From Nectonema munidae (lineage: Eukaryota > Nematomorpha > Nectonematoida > Nectonematidae), in contig JAUIRK010000744.1 of assembly GCA_030549495.1 (NCBI GenBank), positions 62,001 to 126,000 on the forward strand: a stretch of DNA of 64,000 nt, given 5' to 3'. The translations under genes were made by a program, and so were the position numbers. Below, piece after piece: positions 12,418 through 24,202 of the stretch. How positions within the stretch are numbered: the first letter of the stretch is position 1; the number at the start of each line of letters is the position of its first letter. The notes beneath the pieces are model-generated. The model was not told where the DNA came from, ran no database searches, and saw only the letters and a program-made list of their open reading frames with translations.

Positions 12418-12614
12418 ATGGCTGCTGGCAGGCCATCCTCTCTACGCGTACTCAGAAACCTTTTGGATTCCTCAAACAACTCTTTCCTCGCGTTGCTCTT
12501 GAACCCAAATCCACGATTATCGAAGACGAATGCAACGTTGCTTAGAAGATGCTTCTTCAATATCCCCAACCTTACCGACAAAACACAAAGGTTCTCTGAG
12601 CGTAAAATTGTTGG
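12418..12614 (+). CDS. COQ10: COQ10 exon 1 (targeting peptide)
   Basis: Residues 1-65 plus two bases, starting MAAGRPSSLRVLRNLL and ending in QRFSERKIV. It ends in phase 2 at TTGG|GTACTA. The following intron is only 61 bp, so open frames that run through it are artefacts. Confidence 0.9.
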
Positions 12615-15600
12615 GTACTATTCTTTATTCTATTATTCCTCTCTATAAATTTCTTGTTTTTCTATCCTCTTCTAGGTTTTCGATGGAGCAAATTTATATG
12701 GTTGTCTCAGAAGTTGATAAATACAAAGAGTTTGTGCCTTTTTGTAAGAAATCGGACATTTTAAAAAACTCAGCAACATTCATAAAAGCGTCTCTCGAAA
12801 TTGGCTTTCCTCCCATTCAAGAAAAATACATTTCTGCTGTCACACTAGTAAAACCATATGTTGTTAAGGTAAAGGAAATTTCGCTTATTCTTCCACCTCT
12901 CTAATGTCCTCATTCTCTCTACCTTTTCTTACTTTTGTGCTGGGTTCATGTTTTTGGCCAATGTTCGCCATTTACTGCTATCATATTGGAGTTTTGGCAA
13001 ATTTTTAAACACGAATGCCTTTCCCGTTGCTGATGCGCTCTTGTGACTGATATCTAGTTAGACTGACCATACGGCCGTTTTAGACGGGACAGTCCCGTTT
13101 TTATCATGTATTTTTAAGGTCCTGTCTTTTTTTAAATATCCAGTTTTTATTATTGCTATAATTAATAATGTAAGATTTTTTTATCATATATAATATATAA
13201 CACAGAGGCGCACATCCTCAAAATTTTGCGGGTGGACGAATTTTTTTTTTTAATTTTTAAAATTTATTATAAAATAATCTTTGTCCAATGAACACACCTT
13301 TATTATTACCCGACATTATATTTGCACTGTAAGCTCTCAATCCCACCATAACTGCGGATAGTTACACTAATTTTATCAACCGTATTTGTAATTCTGATTG
13401 CATCGCTACCTTCTAGTTCAATGATCCTCAAACTGGAGTCTTTGGTGCCCTAGGGGATAGCGAAGCTTTTTGCCAATGATACAGATTTAAAAGAATACTC
13501 AATTTAGTCTTTGAATTGAGTTAAATGAACTATTTTTTATCTTTTATTGCTTTCCAGGCCTAATTTAATAGATGTAAATGTGCATTTTTCTTAATGGCGT
13601 AAAAATGAAATATGTCGACTCATACTTGAAATTTGTTTTTACTACATTAACCTCTGGTGGGGAAGAGGAACCTAAGTCTCTTTTGTGAAAACTATTGACT
13701 ATTTAAACATCAAGCTGAACGATTGCACAAATGCAGGTTTGATAACACAGAAATGGTTTTGCAAAATATTAAGTGTAGTTTGAAAGCCTTAGATAAAGTT
13801 TCAAAAAATATCTGTTGTCAAAAAGTTCCACAACATAACAGAACAGTTGATCTTACCTTGCTGCAAAGATATCATATAGATTGTGCTAAGAAGTTCTGAA
13901 CTTGTAAAGTTGAACCATATCTTCCTGTCAAACTTTACCGTTAGAAGGATGTCTGATGATGACATTACCGTTAGAAGGCTATAGTTTTATTGATTCGGAA
14001 TTCGATTTTCAACTTTTTTGCAATTCAGCTTGATGAAACGACGGATGCTGTCAACTTAGCTCAGCCTTGTGTTTACATACAATATCTATATGACAAGCAT
14101 ATAGTAGACCATTTTTTGCTTTTCGAAACTCTTAGCCGTAGAACAACTGCAAGAGAAATATTTAACAAGATCGACAATTTTCACAGCACGTGGTATTAAG
14201 CCAGAACATCCACTTTGAGTTTGTACTGACCGTGTTCTATCAATTTCTTGTTCTTGTTTTTACACTCTGAAAGCAAAAATCTCCAGATGTAATTGGTGCT
14301 CGGTGCGCTATTTCTCGTCAAGCCTTAATAATGAAAAACCTTACCTGATGGGTTTGTTATGAAGCCATTAAAACAGCGTATCTAATTAAATCGAATGGTT
14401 TAAACTCTTGTTTGTTTTCAGAGTTATGTAAATGATTCCGAATTTGAAAAACTCTTGCTTCAAACGTCTTGTTTCAAACGTGCTATAAATTTGATTTTGA
14501 AATAAAAGACTTGATTCAATAGGGATAAATCGTTACGCTTTAAATTATAGAGAATATGTTCTTATAGAGTTATGTGCAATAAAAAATATTTGCCCTGGTG
14601 AAAAATTTAAATTACTAGTTGCATTACTGCCTCTGATCAAATATAGACATCTGAATTTGTCCCGGCATGTGTGCATTTTCTTAAAAATTTTCTGTCTTCC
14701 TTTTTTGTTTCCAAAATGTAAAATGTGTTCTTTTTTGCCTACATTCTGATTTGGGAAATTTTGTTCATATATTCTTTTGTTATCTTTTTTAAATAATAAT
14801 AAAAAAAAAGAATTATGAATGTGTTCTAAAACTTTGAAAGACCAAAATTTATTGTGTAAAGTTACTTCAGAAAAATAAAATTGAAATCATATTTAGCATT
14901 AAAAAAACTAAAAAATTTAGGTCTATTTTTTATGTATGCATGAAATTAATTTTTTTATAATCTTAGTTATAACATATATAAGTTTGTTATGAATATATTA
15001 CCTTTCACTAAACTTACTTTTGAAAATTATCGTTTTTTGCTGGCATTTATTGAAATGGTCCATTTTTGTCACAAAAAGTATGTTCAGTCTGGGCTAATCT
15101 CACTCACTAATCTCTTACCTTGATGAAAATGTTGTTGCGTGTGTGAGAAAGAGTTTTTAACACTTTAAAACATTTTTTCTTTGAATTAATTTTTAGTACT
15201 ACTCTCTCTCTCTCTCTGAAATGTTGAGTACAAAATTTTTATATGTATATAAGCAAGTATTCTACAACATGCATATGTAATAGTGTGTGTTTGTGTATGT
15301 AATCATTCTTCTTCATGCGTTGATAGCATATATTTGCAAAATTTTCCATCTTTTCAAACTAATATCAGGGTGAAACTGAAACATCTAAAGTTCCATTTAT
15401 TTTCTCTACCGCTTGAATTATTTTCACCAAAATTCAAGATTTCTCTTATTTACGCATCATCAGGGTGTTAACTGAATCTTATATCACCTAGTAATGCATT
15501 TTTCAATTAAGTTTTCGAAAGATTTTTGAATGTGAGAAAAAAGTATACAAAATGTGTTATAGATTAAATCATCTTAATTTCTCTTTTGGGTGCATATCCT

Positions 15601-18600
15601 GAATTAGTAGAACCGTCCGTAGTTGTTTTATTTCCTCTCCGCGTAGCATGTGAAGAATGAGCATTTTCTGAAGTGAAATTGATATAGACAAGATATCAAA
15701 ATCAACTTTCTCAACTATCTTTAGACTCTTTTATTCGAAATTTTGAAAGTTTTGAAAAATATCTAAGAAATACTAGGGCGTTCAAAGTTTCATCGTTCAA
15801 CTGGTTTCCTATTTTCGTAGAAAAATAACCCATTGATGAAAATACTCGTTCGGAGTCTACAGATGTTGGTTTTATGCTTTTTAAATTCTTGAACAAATTT
15901 TCCAAAACTTCAGGCCTTCTTTTTGTTTCCAAATAAAGGTCAAACGTTTTTTTCATTATTTTATTTCTGCTTTAATACAACTTTTTTGTTTCATCAAAAA
16001 AATGTAGATTTAAAAATGTGATTTGACTTAAAACTATAAAATAAGCCAAAAATTTTCATCAAACAGTTCAGCACAGAAGCAAATCGAAAAACTCAAAACT
16101 CGACGAATGAGTTTCGAGGACGAGGAGTAAAAATTTCCTAAATTCCCCGGGGAATAGGCGATTAGGATCCCCGGGGTAGACACCCTAATTCGAATCTCAA
16201 CAGAAGCTCCTGGCGAAATCATCATCATCCATAGCCAAGTGGACGTAGGTGCACTTTGTTTGATTCGATCAGTTTTGATAATTATTGTCTTGTGTAAGTA
16301 TCATAAGTATTTCAATAGACATAATAATCTGGCAGTGTCCATCTCCTCTCCAGATGTGAATAACCGTTGACTCTTAGTGAGTTCATCCACTTTTTATCAG
16401 GCTTTTTCCTTCCTGAAAGGAAGGCTATCAAAAATTTGATAGATTTATCAGTTTGACAATTCTACAAGTTATGCAAGACAAGTTGGCTTATTTCCTTGAA
16501 GTGTTAACACCCGTGTACCCATATTATATATATTGAATTCACTAATACTCAATGTGCATACTTCGTAGATGTACTTGAAAGATTAAATCCAAAATGAAAA
16601 ATTGATAAGGAATAAAATTATTATAATATTATTTTATGATCCTGTAATTTCTTTGTTCAAGATCTGATTTCCAACCTGCTTTAACTCATATATAATCGTG
16701 TAGTGCTTTAGGGGGCGTGAGTAAGGCTGGTTGGGTACTGGGTTTCGATAACTCAAGGTCTTGGGTTCGATCCCGCGTCAAGCCTACTTTCTCATAGTTC
16801 TCGATACAAGCGGCGCAATTGTGCCTTCTCGATGAAGACACTCCACGGTACCTTTACCTTTATGTATTTGTGTATAAATAAAGTATACATTAAGTTTGTA
16901 AAAATATAAAAAAAAACCAAGGAGCATAATAGAGATGCTAAAAGTCTGTCAAAAGAGTATGCGCGCATTACCCATATTAAACTTGTTTTTTATTAAAAGT
17001 TTTTGCCAAAAATCATATTGTATCAATTTTTAATTAATTAATTAGCTAAAATAGTTTGTTGTTGTTCCCTAAGAAATTGAGTTATGTAAAAGACTAAGTC
17101 TAAAAAAAGTCTAATCAGTTTGCGCTTCTCATTTCCCAAACCCAATCTGATGGCCCTAATCCGAAATTTCTGGTTAACACATTGATCATGTTATGTGAAG
17201 AACTTTGACTGATTTGTTTTTATTTTTTAAGATGTTTTACGTACGAAACTTTTTTTTACAAAATTTTAAAATATATAACAATTAAATTCTTCTAGATCTG
17301 AATTTAAACAATTTTTTCTGTTGACTCCAGTTCTAAACAATTATAAAAAAATTCAAATTAAGCGTTGCATAGCTCGTTCACTTGAGATGACAAAAGATAC
17401 ATTCATATCTATAAGGTGGATAAGCATAGTGTTCACGTTTGTTTAATATTTGAAAGGTGATGTTTTATGTGTAATTCGATGCCGATTTTGAAGATGAAAT
17501 TAATGTGGTTAGAGTTCAGGTTATAAACCGATATATACGCTTTGTAATGACTTTTTCAGGTCAACTGAGTCAATAATTTTTCATTAGTTGGAAAAATATT
17601 ATTTTGCTATTTCAATAAGTTTTCAAAATATTTGAGTCTTATTACTGTCTCTCTTTTACAAATAAATTTTTATATCGTATGTATAATCTGCTGAATGTAA
17701 TATGTTTTGAAGCTTAGAAGATCCGCTGTCTTTCTCACTTTTGCTTGACAGTGCTTTCTTTATATCATATTTAATATACGTTGACACGAATAGCGTGATT
17801 TCTTTCAAATCCACAATGTACGATTATTGCGTATAAGCCATGTTTCTAAAAGAGAAGGCTTGGAAAGTCTATACTAAATAAAAAAGCTAAGAAATGTCTT
17901 TTTATTGGATCAGAAGGAAGATCACATCAACGAGCATAATCACTAAACAAATCTCCTGACAAAAAACAGAAATCTCGAAAAATGTGAAATTGAAAGAATT
18001 ACTGATAAAAGGCATAAAAATCCAGTATGAAAATATTTCCTATTACTTGATTTTTTACTATACATAATAAATTTCTTTATTTTTAACTCTTTGACGGCCA
18101 GTGTTACACCAGGGTCCTAAATTTAAAAAGTCTTTTTTTTTGTTGGAAAAAAAATTATTTTTTTAAAACTTTTTAGTTTAGTTTTTGATCTCCATGTTTT
18201 TTAGTAGAGGCCTGCGTTATTTACAACTCTTAGAAAATCATATAATTTATAAAGATTTCATTCATAGCTCATATCTGATGCTATAAACTAAAGGCTAACA
18301 TCACCAAACTACATCACATCACACACAGAGTATCATAATATAGAGTTAGACTATCTATAGAATGCATACTTCATCTTTTCCAATTTTTGATGATTGATTT
18401 TTCAACATGTCTCTACTTGATCATCATGAGATGTTTCTTCCGAGTTGAAAGCTGCTTAATAAATAAGACAAGACACTCAACATCTGATGTGTGAAAAGTT
18501 TAATTTGAAATTTCGGGTTTAGTAATTTTAAATGCCTGCCGTTGCGGCCTTTTTTATTGCAAGTGCGGTGCGGGTGAAAAATAATAAAATGCTGGACGGG

Positions 18601-20629
18601 GCAGGTGTGAGCAAATTCTTGCACCCTGGCAGGCCCCTACTTTCTACCCACACTACATTGCCAAGATATTGCCTATTAGATGTTGAATGACGTTTCAATT
18701 AGCTTAATAAATTTCTGTTATGTTGTCCTTTTAAATAAATATGTTGCGTTTATAAAATAAATAAAAAGTCATTGAAAATGCTGTTGATACAGTTATTTCC
18801 TTTTATTTATATTAACTTGATATTTCATGATGGATTACGTTTTCTATATTGAAACCTTGTTTTATTTTTGATGACATTGTAAGTGCACAAATTTTATTTT
18901 CTCGCGTGTTTATAGTATTTCGATACACATTTCATATATATGATATGAGATGAATAAAAATCCTTTAAATCCAAATTAATAAATTTGATTGAAAAAAAAT
19001 TAATATTCATGGATTTTTTAAAGGTTGATTTTTCAAAAACATAACCTATCATCATCCATTTGTCTCCGGGAGGAGAACAAGCGGCTAGCCAGGGTCGACC
19101 TTTTTCATTTTTTTCAACGTCGTCTCCATTGCTTTCTCAGTTGTGCATCTTCCAGACAGAGTCCCCTTTTCTCCATATCTGCTTCACCACATCTTCCCAT
19201 GATTTCTTGGGGCGTGCAAAGTTGAGGTCATGGGTGGTGGCAGTTGGCTATAATCGTGCCTTGCTTTATATTTCTCTAACTGAAAAGATGCAAAAATTCT
19301 GCCCGGGCCGCATTTGACAACACTGGGGCACATGTGGCTGGATTTTCGCAATTTCGACCACACTGAACTAACACATTAATTATTATATAACTTCAAATAA
19401 CTGATAAATAAATGTATTTCCTATAGAGTATATATGTAAGATTCTTACCTTAGTATATATCTATCCAAATAAGTTTACCTATCTGACTGCTTTGCTTTTT
19501 TTGATACTTGTGTTCTTTTTTCTAACGAAGAGTGACCCTTTTTTTGGGTTCCCCTATTTTCTTGATATTTCCTGGTCGAATCTCTCATGATAGCTTCGTA
19601 CGTGCATGCTTTCTTGCCTTTTCACTTTATACCTTTTCTTTTTTGTCTAGGCAGTGTGTACAAATGGCGTTCTTTTCAACCATCTCATCACAAACTGGCA
19701 GTTAGGCCCCGGATTGCCTAAGCGCCCCGACACTTGCCTCATCGACTTTTCCGTAATTCTTACTTTTCTTCTTTTAAATGTTACGGAATAAAATGTACAG
19801 CACGGAAATACAAGCATGAATAAAATTTATCCATCCACCACGTGTTATTATTTTAATGACCTTTTGAATATTCTATTCTTAATATTTATAAACTCCCCAT
19901 GTCACGGGTATCATTAGGTTTAAAACATACATGGCTTCAAAAGCCTTACTGTCTATGGAACATCATCATTAGATGTTGAGGCCAAGAATTTTATGGAAGA
20001 AATAGGTGTGTAAAAATAGTTATGGTATGACTATATGCGAATCTAATGGGCGAAAATTAGCACTGTTTTACGCATAACATATGAAGCATAGTATGATAAA
20101 TAAACAAACTTAAATTTTACAATTCCTCCAATCACTTATGTCCTTCCATACAGGGCCTAATTTATTAAATTTGTAGAGGTCATAAGCTAAAAAAGGCAAG
20201 AGACCGTTATCTTTATCACACCTCTAAATATCAAAAACATAAAAGTAAGAGATAAATTTTAAACTTTATAGGATTCGTGAAATCACTAAAATTCTTAGAG
20301 ATTTCATGTAATTCATAGGAATTTGATGAAATAACTTGAGTGTTATTTAGTATGAAATTCCAAGGTAATTCATGAAATTCCTGCCTTCACAATCGCATTG
20401 CTTTTATTTTCTGCAACATTTTCTATCTTTGCAGATTTCCTTCGAATTCAGATCCGTCTTTTACTCCTCTCTCGCTAAAGCCTTTTTTGACGAAGTCGTC
20501 TGCAAAATGTCCTCCGCTTTCATTCAACGCGCAGAGCTTTTGTATGGGCCACCCGCCTCCCTAAAAAACACGCATCTAAAGTGTCCAGCAAATTTGAAGT
20601 CATCTCCTTCAGAAAATCTCACTTCTTGA
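12418..20629 (+). CDS. COQ10: Coenzyme Q-binding protein COQ10, mitochondrial (four exons)
   Basis: COQ10 is a START-like-domain protein of the mitochondrial inner membrane/matrix side that binds ubiquinone and is needed for efficient respiration. The four exons (12418-12614, 12676-12868, 19651-19752, 20435-20629) join in frame to 228 residues, the usual family length. Recognisable blocks in order are QRFSERKIVG, EVDKYKEFVPFCKKS, ASLEIGFPPIQEKY, LVKPYVVKAVCTNG, LFNHLITNWQLGPG, DTCLIDFSISFEFRS and KAFFDEVVCKM, matching human COQ10A/B block by block. The first 45 residues are rich in Arg, Ser and Leu without acidic runs, as expected for a mitochondrial targeting peptide. The chosen ATG has a good context (TTCAATGG). 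All introns are GT-AG. A polyadenylation signal AATAAA lies at 20958. The second intron (6.8 kb) is filled with transposon debris. Confidence 0.95.
12676..12868 (+). CDS. COQ10: COQ10 exon 2 (START-like domain, first half)
   Basis: It follows a pyrimidine-rich acceptor (TCCTCTTCTAG) and restores IVGFSMEQIYMVV across the junction, matching the family. It ends in phase 0 at GTTAAG|GTAAAG after KPYVVK. Confidence 0.93.
13065..14680 (+). mobile_element. hAT transposon remnant (ZBED5-like transposase)
   Basis: In the COQ10 intron. The left part holds a GACGGGACAGTCCCG palindrome near 13083; a TTTGTCCCGG string near 14655 may mark the right end. Between 13720 and 14480 the translation shows pieces of a hAT transposase of the ZBED5-like group: KLNHIFLSNFTVRRMSDD-like, FAIQLDETTDAVNLAQPCV, YIQYLYDKHIVDHFLLFETL, then a decayed RC.ISRQALIMKNL-like stretch. 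The LDETTD block carries the first catalytic Asp region. Frames shift and stops occur, and the N-terminal BED and C-terminal dimerisation parts are absent, so it is dead. Confidence 0.75.
13340..13490 (+). repeat. Dispersed repeat shared with 39970-40205
   Basis: The block from ATAACTGCGGATA to ATTCTGATTGCATC, then a CAATGATCCTCAAACTGGAG end and GGTGCCCTAGGGGATAGCGAAGC, recurs in reverse complement at 39970-40205. Both copies keep the same order, so this is one transposon-derived family carrying a hAT-like CAGTGATTCTCAAAGTGG end. Confidence 0.65.
15461..16187 (-). mobile_element. Internally deleted hAT element with dimerisation domain
   Basis: Possible ends are CAGGGTGTTAAC at 15461 and, in reverse complement, TAGGGTGTCTACC at 16187. 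On the minus strand, 15956-15711 encodes the conserved hAT C-terminal dimerisation region (SIKPTSVDSERVFSSMGYF, KIGNQLNDETLNALVFLR). The catalytic core is missing, so this is a non-autonomous deletion derivative. No convincing 8-bp target duplication remains. Confidence 0.7.
16715..16865 (+). mobile_element. tRNA-headed SINE, family 1 (sense copy)
   Basis: A tRNA-like head with a good B box (GGTCTTGGGTTCGATCCC) is followed by a body CATAGTTCTCGATACAAG and GCGCAATTGTGCCTTCTCGA. The same order recurs in antisense at 2826-2940 and in part at 40965-41068. The A-box half lies near GAGTAAGGCTGGTTGGG. No complete cloverleaf forms, so it is not a tRNA gene. Confidence 0.75.
18083..18120 (+). mobile_element. 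piggyBac-like terminal sequence (single end)
   Basis: TTAACTCTTTGACGGCCAGT resembles the end of the piggyBac-like MITE at 48732 (TTAACCCATTTACGGCCAAT). No matching second end was found nearby, so this is a solo end or a chance resemblance. Confidence 0.35.
18205..18639 (+). mobile_element. hAT-type MITE, 435 bp
   Basis: Terminal inverted repeats are TAGAGGCCTGC at the left and, in reverse complement of the right end, TAGGGGCCTGCCAGGGTGC. The element has no coding capacity and shares internal blocks with 8085-8455. The flanking 8 bp match only in part, so the insertion is old. It lies in COQ10 intron 2. Confidence 0.7.
19050..19320 (-). mobile_element. LINE 3' fragment (ORF2 C-terminus)
   Basis: Antisense translation reads HDLNFARPKKSWEDVVKQ, then DSVWKMHN and a decayed LRKQWRR-like stretch ending before AACSPPGDKWMM. 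The RPKKSWEDVVK block is the typical end of LINE ORF2. It is a truncated copy lying about 330 bp before COQ10 exon 3, on the opposite strand. Confidence 0.65.
19651..19752 (+). CDS. COQ10: COQ10 exon 3 (central START-like strand pair)
   Basis: A 102-bp phase 0-0 exon preceded by a strong acceptor (TTTCTTTTTTGTCTAG) and followed by TCC|GTAATT. It encodes AVCTNGVLFNHLITNWQLGP and onward to CLIDFS, aligning with the human AVCTDGKLFNHLETIW to TVDFS segment. The conserved Trp and Pro-Gly are kept; the segment is otherwise one of the more diverged parts of the protein. Confidence 0.93.
20435..20629 (+). CDS. COQ10: COQ10 exon 4 (C-terminal helix)
   Basis: After the acceptor CTATCTTTGCAG it encodes ISFEFRSVFYSSLAKAFFDE and onward, the amphipathic C-terminal helix of the family, then a variable tail ending SENLTS and TGA. 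AATAAA at 20958 is the first good polyadenylation signal downstream. Confidence 0.93.
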   Translation: MSFEFRSVFYSSLAKAFFDEVVCKMSSAFIQRAELLYGPPASLKNTHLKCPANLKSSPSENLTS

Positions 20630-21808
20630 AACAAACCGCAAGCATGTCCTCACAAACAGACACATTCACTCACCAATTATATTCATGAAGTGTCTTCGAG
20701 TTAGAGCTCTTTACACGCCTACCACACTCGCCCATTGATTAACTTTTATTTATTTCGCTTTGGCTTCGTATCCTCAATCTGTCAATACATAGATCGATCT
20801 AACGTTCACCATCCATATATTTAGGTGTATGCTTGCGTTGAGGAGATGTCAAGCTTCACTTCGTTTACCCAAACAACTTTTTGTGTTTTCCTTTTCTCTG
20901 CTTTACATTTTACTCTCTTCTGATGTGATGATGGTGCGCGATTTATTTCAAGCATTAAATAAAATATTCGCTTTATCATTCGTGTTTGTGAGAAAAGGAA
21001 ATTTTCTCATTTCTTCCTTATCATCTTATTTAATCTTCTTGCATTTATACGTATACCGATGTCTGAAAGATAGAGTGCATGAATATGAGGCTGGTGATCC
21101 TGTATTTTGAACTAAAGGTGAACGAAAAGAGATTTAAGCGCTTAAAATATATGATAATAATAATAATCAATTTTACGGCTAATGTTCCTAGCACGCTGAG
21201 GTTTATCCGGTTTTTACCACTATGGCATCTAATCTCTCATTATTTTGTGTCTCCATTCATCTCTATTTTGATCGTCCCCTAATGCTAAATTTATTTTGTT
21301 CATGTTTTTTTGACTATTTCTATCAAAAACTCTAAAAAAAATTTTACTCTTACCTAAAGTTTGATTTTTATTAGCTTCTTTAATTAGATCACCGGAAGTT
21401 GTTCTATTTACATGCTATAATTTACATATATAATGAATTAATAAGCGCTTAAAATGAATAAAAAAAATTGTTTGGGTTTTAACCGGATTGCGATTCGTCT
21501 GACACAGTTGTACCAAGAAATTAAAATCGTCTACTGTGAATATTTAATAAGAGGTTTGAAGAATGTGTCAACTTATTAATACTGGGAAAACCTTGACATT
21601 CAAATGTGTATTTTCTATCCTTTTTGCGTACTTTTCTTGTGTACCAATTTCCTGAATTATTTTTTCAAAATAATTAGCGATAAAAATCGAATATAAAAAA
21701 ATTAAATTTTACCATTTTCAGCGAATATGATTTTTACTATCTCGCGATATCTCGCGATATCTCTCAATTCTTTTTTGAGTAAGGATAAATATTAAGATTT
21801 TTTTGATA
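20630..21808. other. COQ10 3' UTR and intergenic DNA
   Basis: The first 330 bases are the probable 3' UTR, ending after AATAAA at 20958-20963. Beyond it no gene was seen; open frames to 21282 lack support. A short CTCGCGATAT duplication lies at about 21742. Confidence 0.5.
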
Positions 21809-21809
21809 A

Positions 21810-21966
21810 GGGGTCGTTCACAATTGACGTCAACTCGGGGGGGGGGGGTATCCAAAGTTGACATAAGTCGATTTTGTTAAGTGATGATATATCTAAAAGT
21901 TGACATGAGGGGGGTGGGGGTTGAAATTTTTCAAAAAAAAGGTTGACGTCAATTGTGAACGACCCC
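21810..21966. mobile_element. MITE with perfect 25-bp terminal inverted repeats
   Basis: The ends are exact inverted copies over 25 bases, beginning GGGGTCGTTCACAATTGACG. Direct TAA flanks both ends (21807-21809 and 21967-21969), fitting the 3-bp TWA duplication of PIF/Harbinger elements. The interior has two G-rich stretches and no coding sequence. Identical ends suggest a young insertion. Confidence 0.8.
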
Positions 21967-22385
21967 TAAGAAGAAGTTTAAAGTAATTATAAAGATTATT
22001 GAGACTTTGTGCTGGTGTTTTGCACGTAAAAATATATCTTTTTTATTATTATTAATACTTGGCATTCTTATATCCAATCAAAATTTTGTTCTCTGTTCGT
22101 TCGTGGGAAGTTTTCTTATATATTACACACATACTAACAGCGTGTGTTTTAATATTTTCCATTTTAACTTTAAGTAAATTCCATTTATAAAGAGAAGCTT
22201 AAAGAGTGGTTTCTGCAAAATACCGTTTTCAAACATTCTATTTGAATTAGAGACCAATCATATCTATAGACGCGCATTGTTACATTAAAAAGAAAAATCA
22301 TAGGAAATCATTTCAATGACATTGAAGAAGTCAACTTTATCAAAACAAATGTAAAAAAGAATAACTATTCGATAAACGTTGATAA

Positions 22386-22458
22386 TAATAATCAATTCTC
22401 TTCTGGAATTGATAGTATCAATTCTCTTCTGGAATTGATAGTATCAATTCTCTTCATT
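22386..22458. repeat. Tandem repeat, 27-bp unit, about 2.6 copies
   Basis: ATCAATTCTCTTCTGGAATT followed by GATAGT is repeated almost exactly twice, then a partial third copy. Near identity points to recent expansion. Confidence 0.85.
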
Positions 22459-22639
22459 ATGTGGTTGTGAATCTCTATTTCTGACCTTCATCTATGTATT
22501 TGATTAACATATGTAATCAATTTTTATATTGTACTTCGTTTTTGAATTACCTTCAAATTATATATGATGCCTTTCACTGTTCAATTTTGAAACAGGTTGT
22601 CTTCAATCATAGAAGAAATTAGCAATTTAGTTGAGTAAG

Positions 22640-22800
22640 GTGCTGGCGATTTCGATTGATATTTTCCTACTAATCATAACAGTCCCGTTGCCAGACTCTA
22701 AATATAGGGGCAAAATTGATTTTAGATGCGACTGGACTATATGAAAGTGTACACATTTATATATTTCAAGGGAATTACAGAGGACAAGGAGTTCCTGATT
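22640..22800 (-). repeat. Dispersed repeat shared with 43540-43690
   Basis: Both sites encode on the minus strand LEIYKC.HF.IV followed by LPL or PLYL, and share the nucleotide block GAAAGTGTA.ACATTTATAT. The product is unknown; the shared frame suggests a transposon-derived coding fragment. Confidence 0.55.
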
Positions 22801-22994
22801 GACACTTATGAAGATTTTTAAAAATGAAGCGTACAATCATATCCAGTACACTTAAAATCAAAATTGAAACTACTAAAAGTTATTTCTTTCTCAAATACGC
22901 AAACATTACTAACTGAGTAAGATAATTTTTAGAAAACTTCCTCGTCATTATAGAGAAATTGTCTCAATCTAGGAATTGTGTGCGCTGAAGTTTA

Positions 22995-23100
22995 AAGAAA
23001 GGCTGTATAGATTATGGTCTAGACACTCTAGACTAGAATTAAAGGATTTGGGTTCAAGCCCGAAACTTAGCGTGTAAAGTTACAACAGTTCTTAGCTCCA
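22995..23100 (+). other. tRNA-like B box, possible decayed SINE
   Basis: GGGTTCAAGCCCG fits a polymerase III B box, but no acceptor stem or full cloverleaf is visible and it does not closely match either SINE family in this window. Confidence 0.35.
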
Positions 23101-23889
23101 TTAGAAATATGTAAATTTCTCGCTTCTGAGTTGGCAGTATGAAATTTTAATTCTGAAAAGTGCATGATTTTTTTGAAAGCAATTATCAAATATGCCACTA
23201 ACTACATTTCAGGACGGTCTTTTTGTAACATCAATAGGATGCAGGTGTACCACTTGTTTTACTAGTGGGCTAAATTTATCCTTACCCATATAGAATTGTC
23301 CAGAGCTAGAGACTAATTAAAGTCATCATCTACCCCTAGACTGTTAGCATATTTGTTGTAGATTTTTGTCTTGTTTGTAGTGTGAGGACGTTACCAAATA
23401 TTGCTGACTCCAACATTTTTAGTCTAATTGCTCATTTTCAAAGTCTTGGTTTGATTTCTATGAGTATAATGAACTGTTTTCTTTCATTTTAGAGTAGGGA
23501 ACTTATATAATGTCAGAGCACTTACAGAAAATAGACAAAAATTCTCTAAAACCCAAAACATAGAAACCATGAATTAGATCAGAAGTATAAAAATAAAATC
23601 GTTTTAACATATCAACATTAAATTTCCGTTATAACAACTATATAAGAGTTTTAACCCGATCCTGTATCCAGACCAGTGAGAAAAAGAAACTATTGCGCGT
23701 TTTTTTAAATAAATAAAATTATATATATGGACATCTTTGACGGAATTCACCTTTACTTTCTCACAGCTCTATCTTAACTTATATTTATTAGCATTTGTTT
23801 TTTATTCCTTTCTTTTTGGTTATTTTCTCTTGTTAAACATCTCGATGAAGTCCGCCTTCCTGTCTTTCAGATCTTGTTTCACTTTACAC

Positions 23890-24194
23890 CAGGGGTCCCC
23901 AAAGTGGTCGATATCGACCTCCTGGGCCCGATGAGAATTTTCTAGGTGCCGGTTATGTTATGGAAAAACAATTAAATTTCTAGGGAGAGAAAAATCGAGC
24001 TAGTCATGAAAGTTATGTATTAGTATATAGACAAAGAATAAAATATTACTTTAAAAGTAAATTTTCATAAATTAATTCTCATCATCAGAAAGGCAAAAAA
24101 ATGATTTCATATTTTTATTAAACTTGTAGGGGGTCGAGGAGAAGGCAAATAATCTATGAAGAGGTCGACGGATAAAAACGTTTGAGGAGAACTG
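23890..24194. mobile_element. hAT MITE, 305 bp, with 8-bp target duplication
   Basis: Left end CAGGGGTCCCCAAAG; the right end in reverse complement is CAGTTCTCCTCAAACG. Flanks CTTTACAC (23882-23889) and TTTTACAC (24195-24202) form an 8-bp target duplication with one mismatch. There is no coding capacity. A related right end, GTTTGGGGACCCCTG, occurs at about 43518-43532. Confidence 0.8.
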
Positions 24195-24202
24195 TTTTAC
24201 AC

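Noticed and set aside
12291-12581. Minus-strand 96-codon frame at the COQ10 start
   Set aside because: Antisense shadow of COQ10 exon 1.
12530-12904. Single 124-codon plus frame taken as the COQ10 start
   Set aside because: It reads through the 61-bp intron 1 and past the exon 2 donor; spliced exons give the family-like N-terminus and junctions.
16715-16800. tRNA gene
   Set aside because: It has a good B box but no complete cloverleaf, and the body is shared with other SINE copies.
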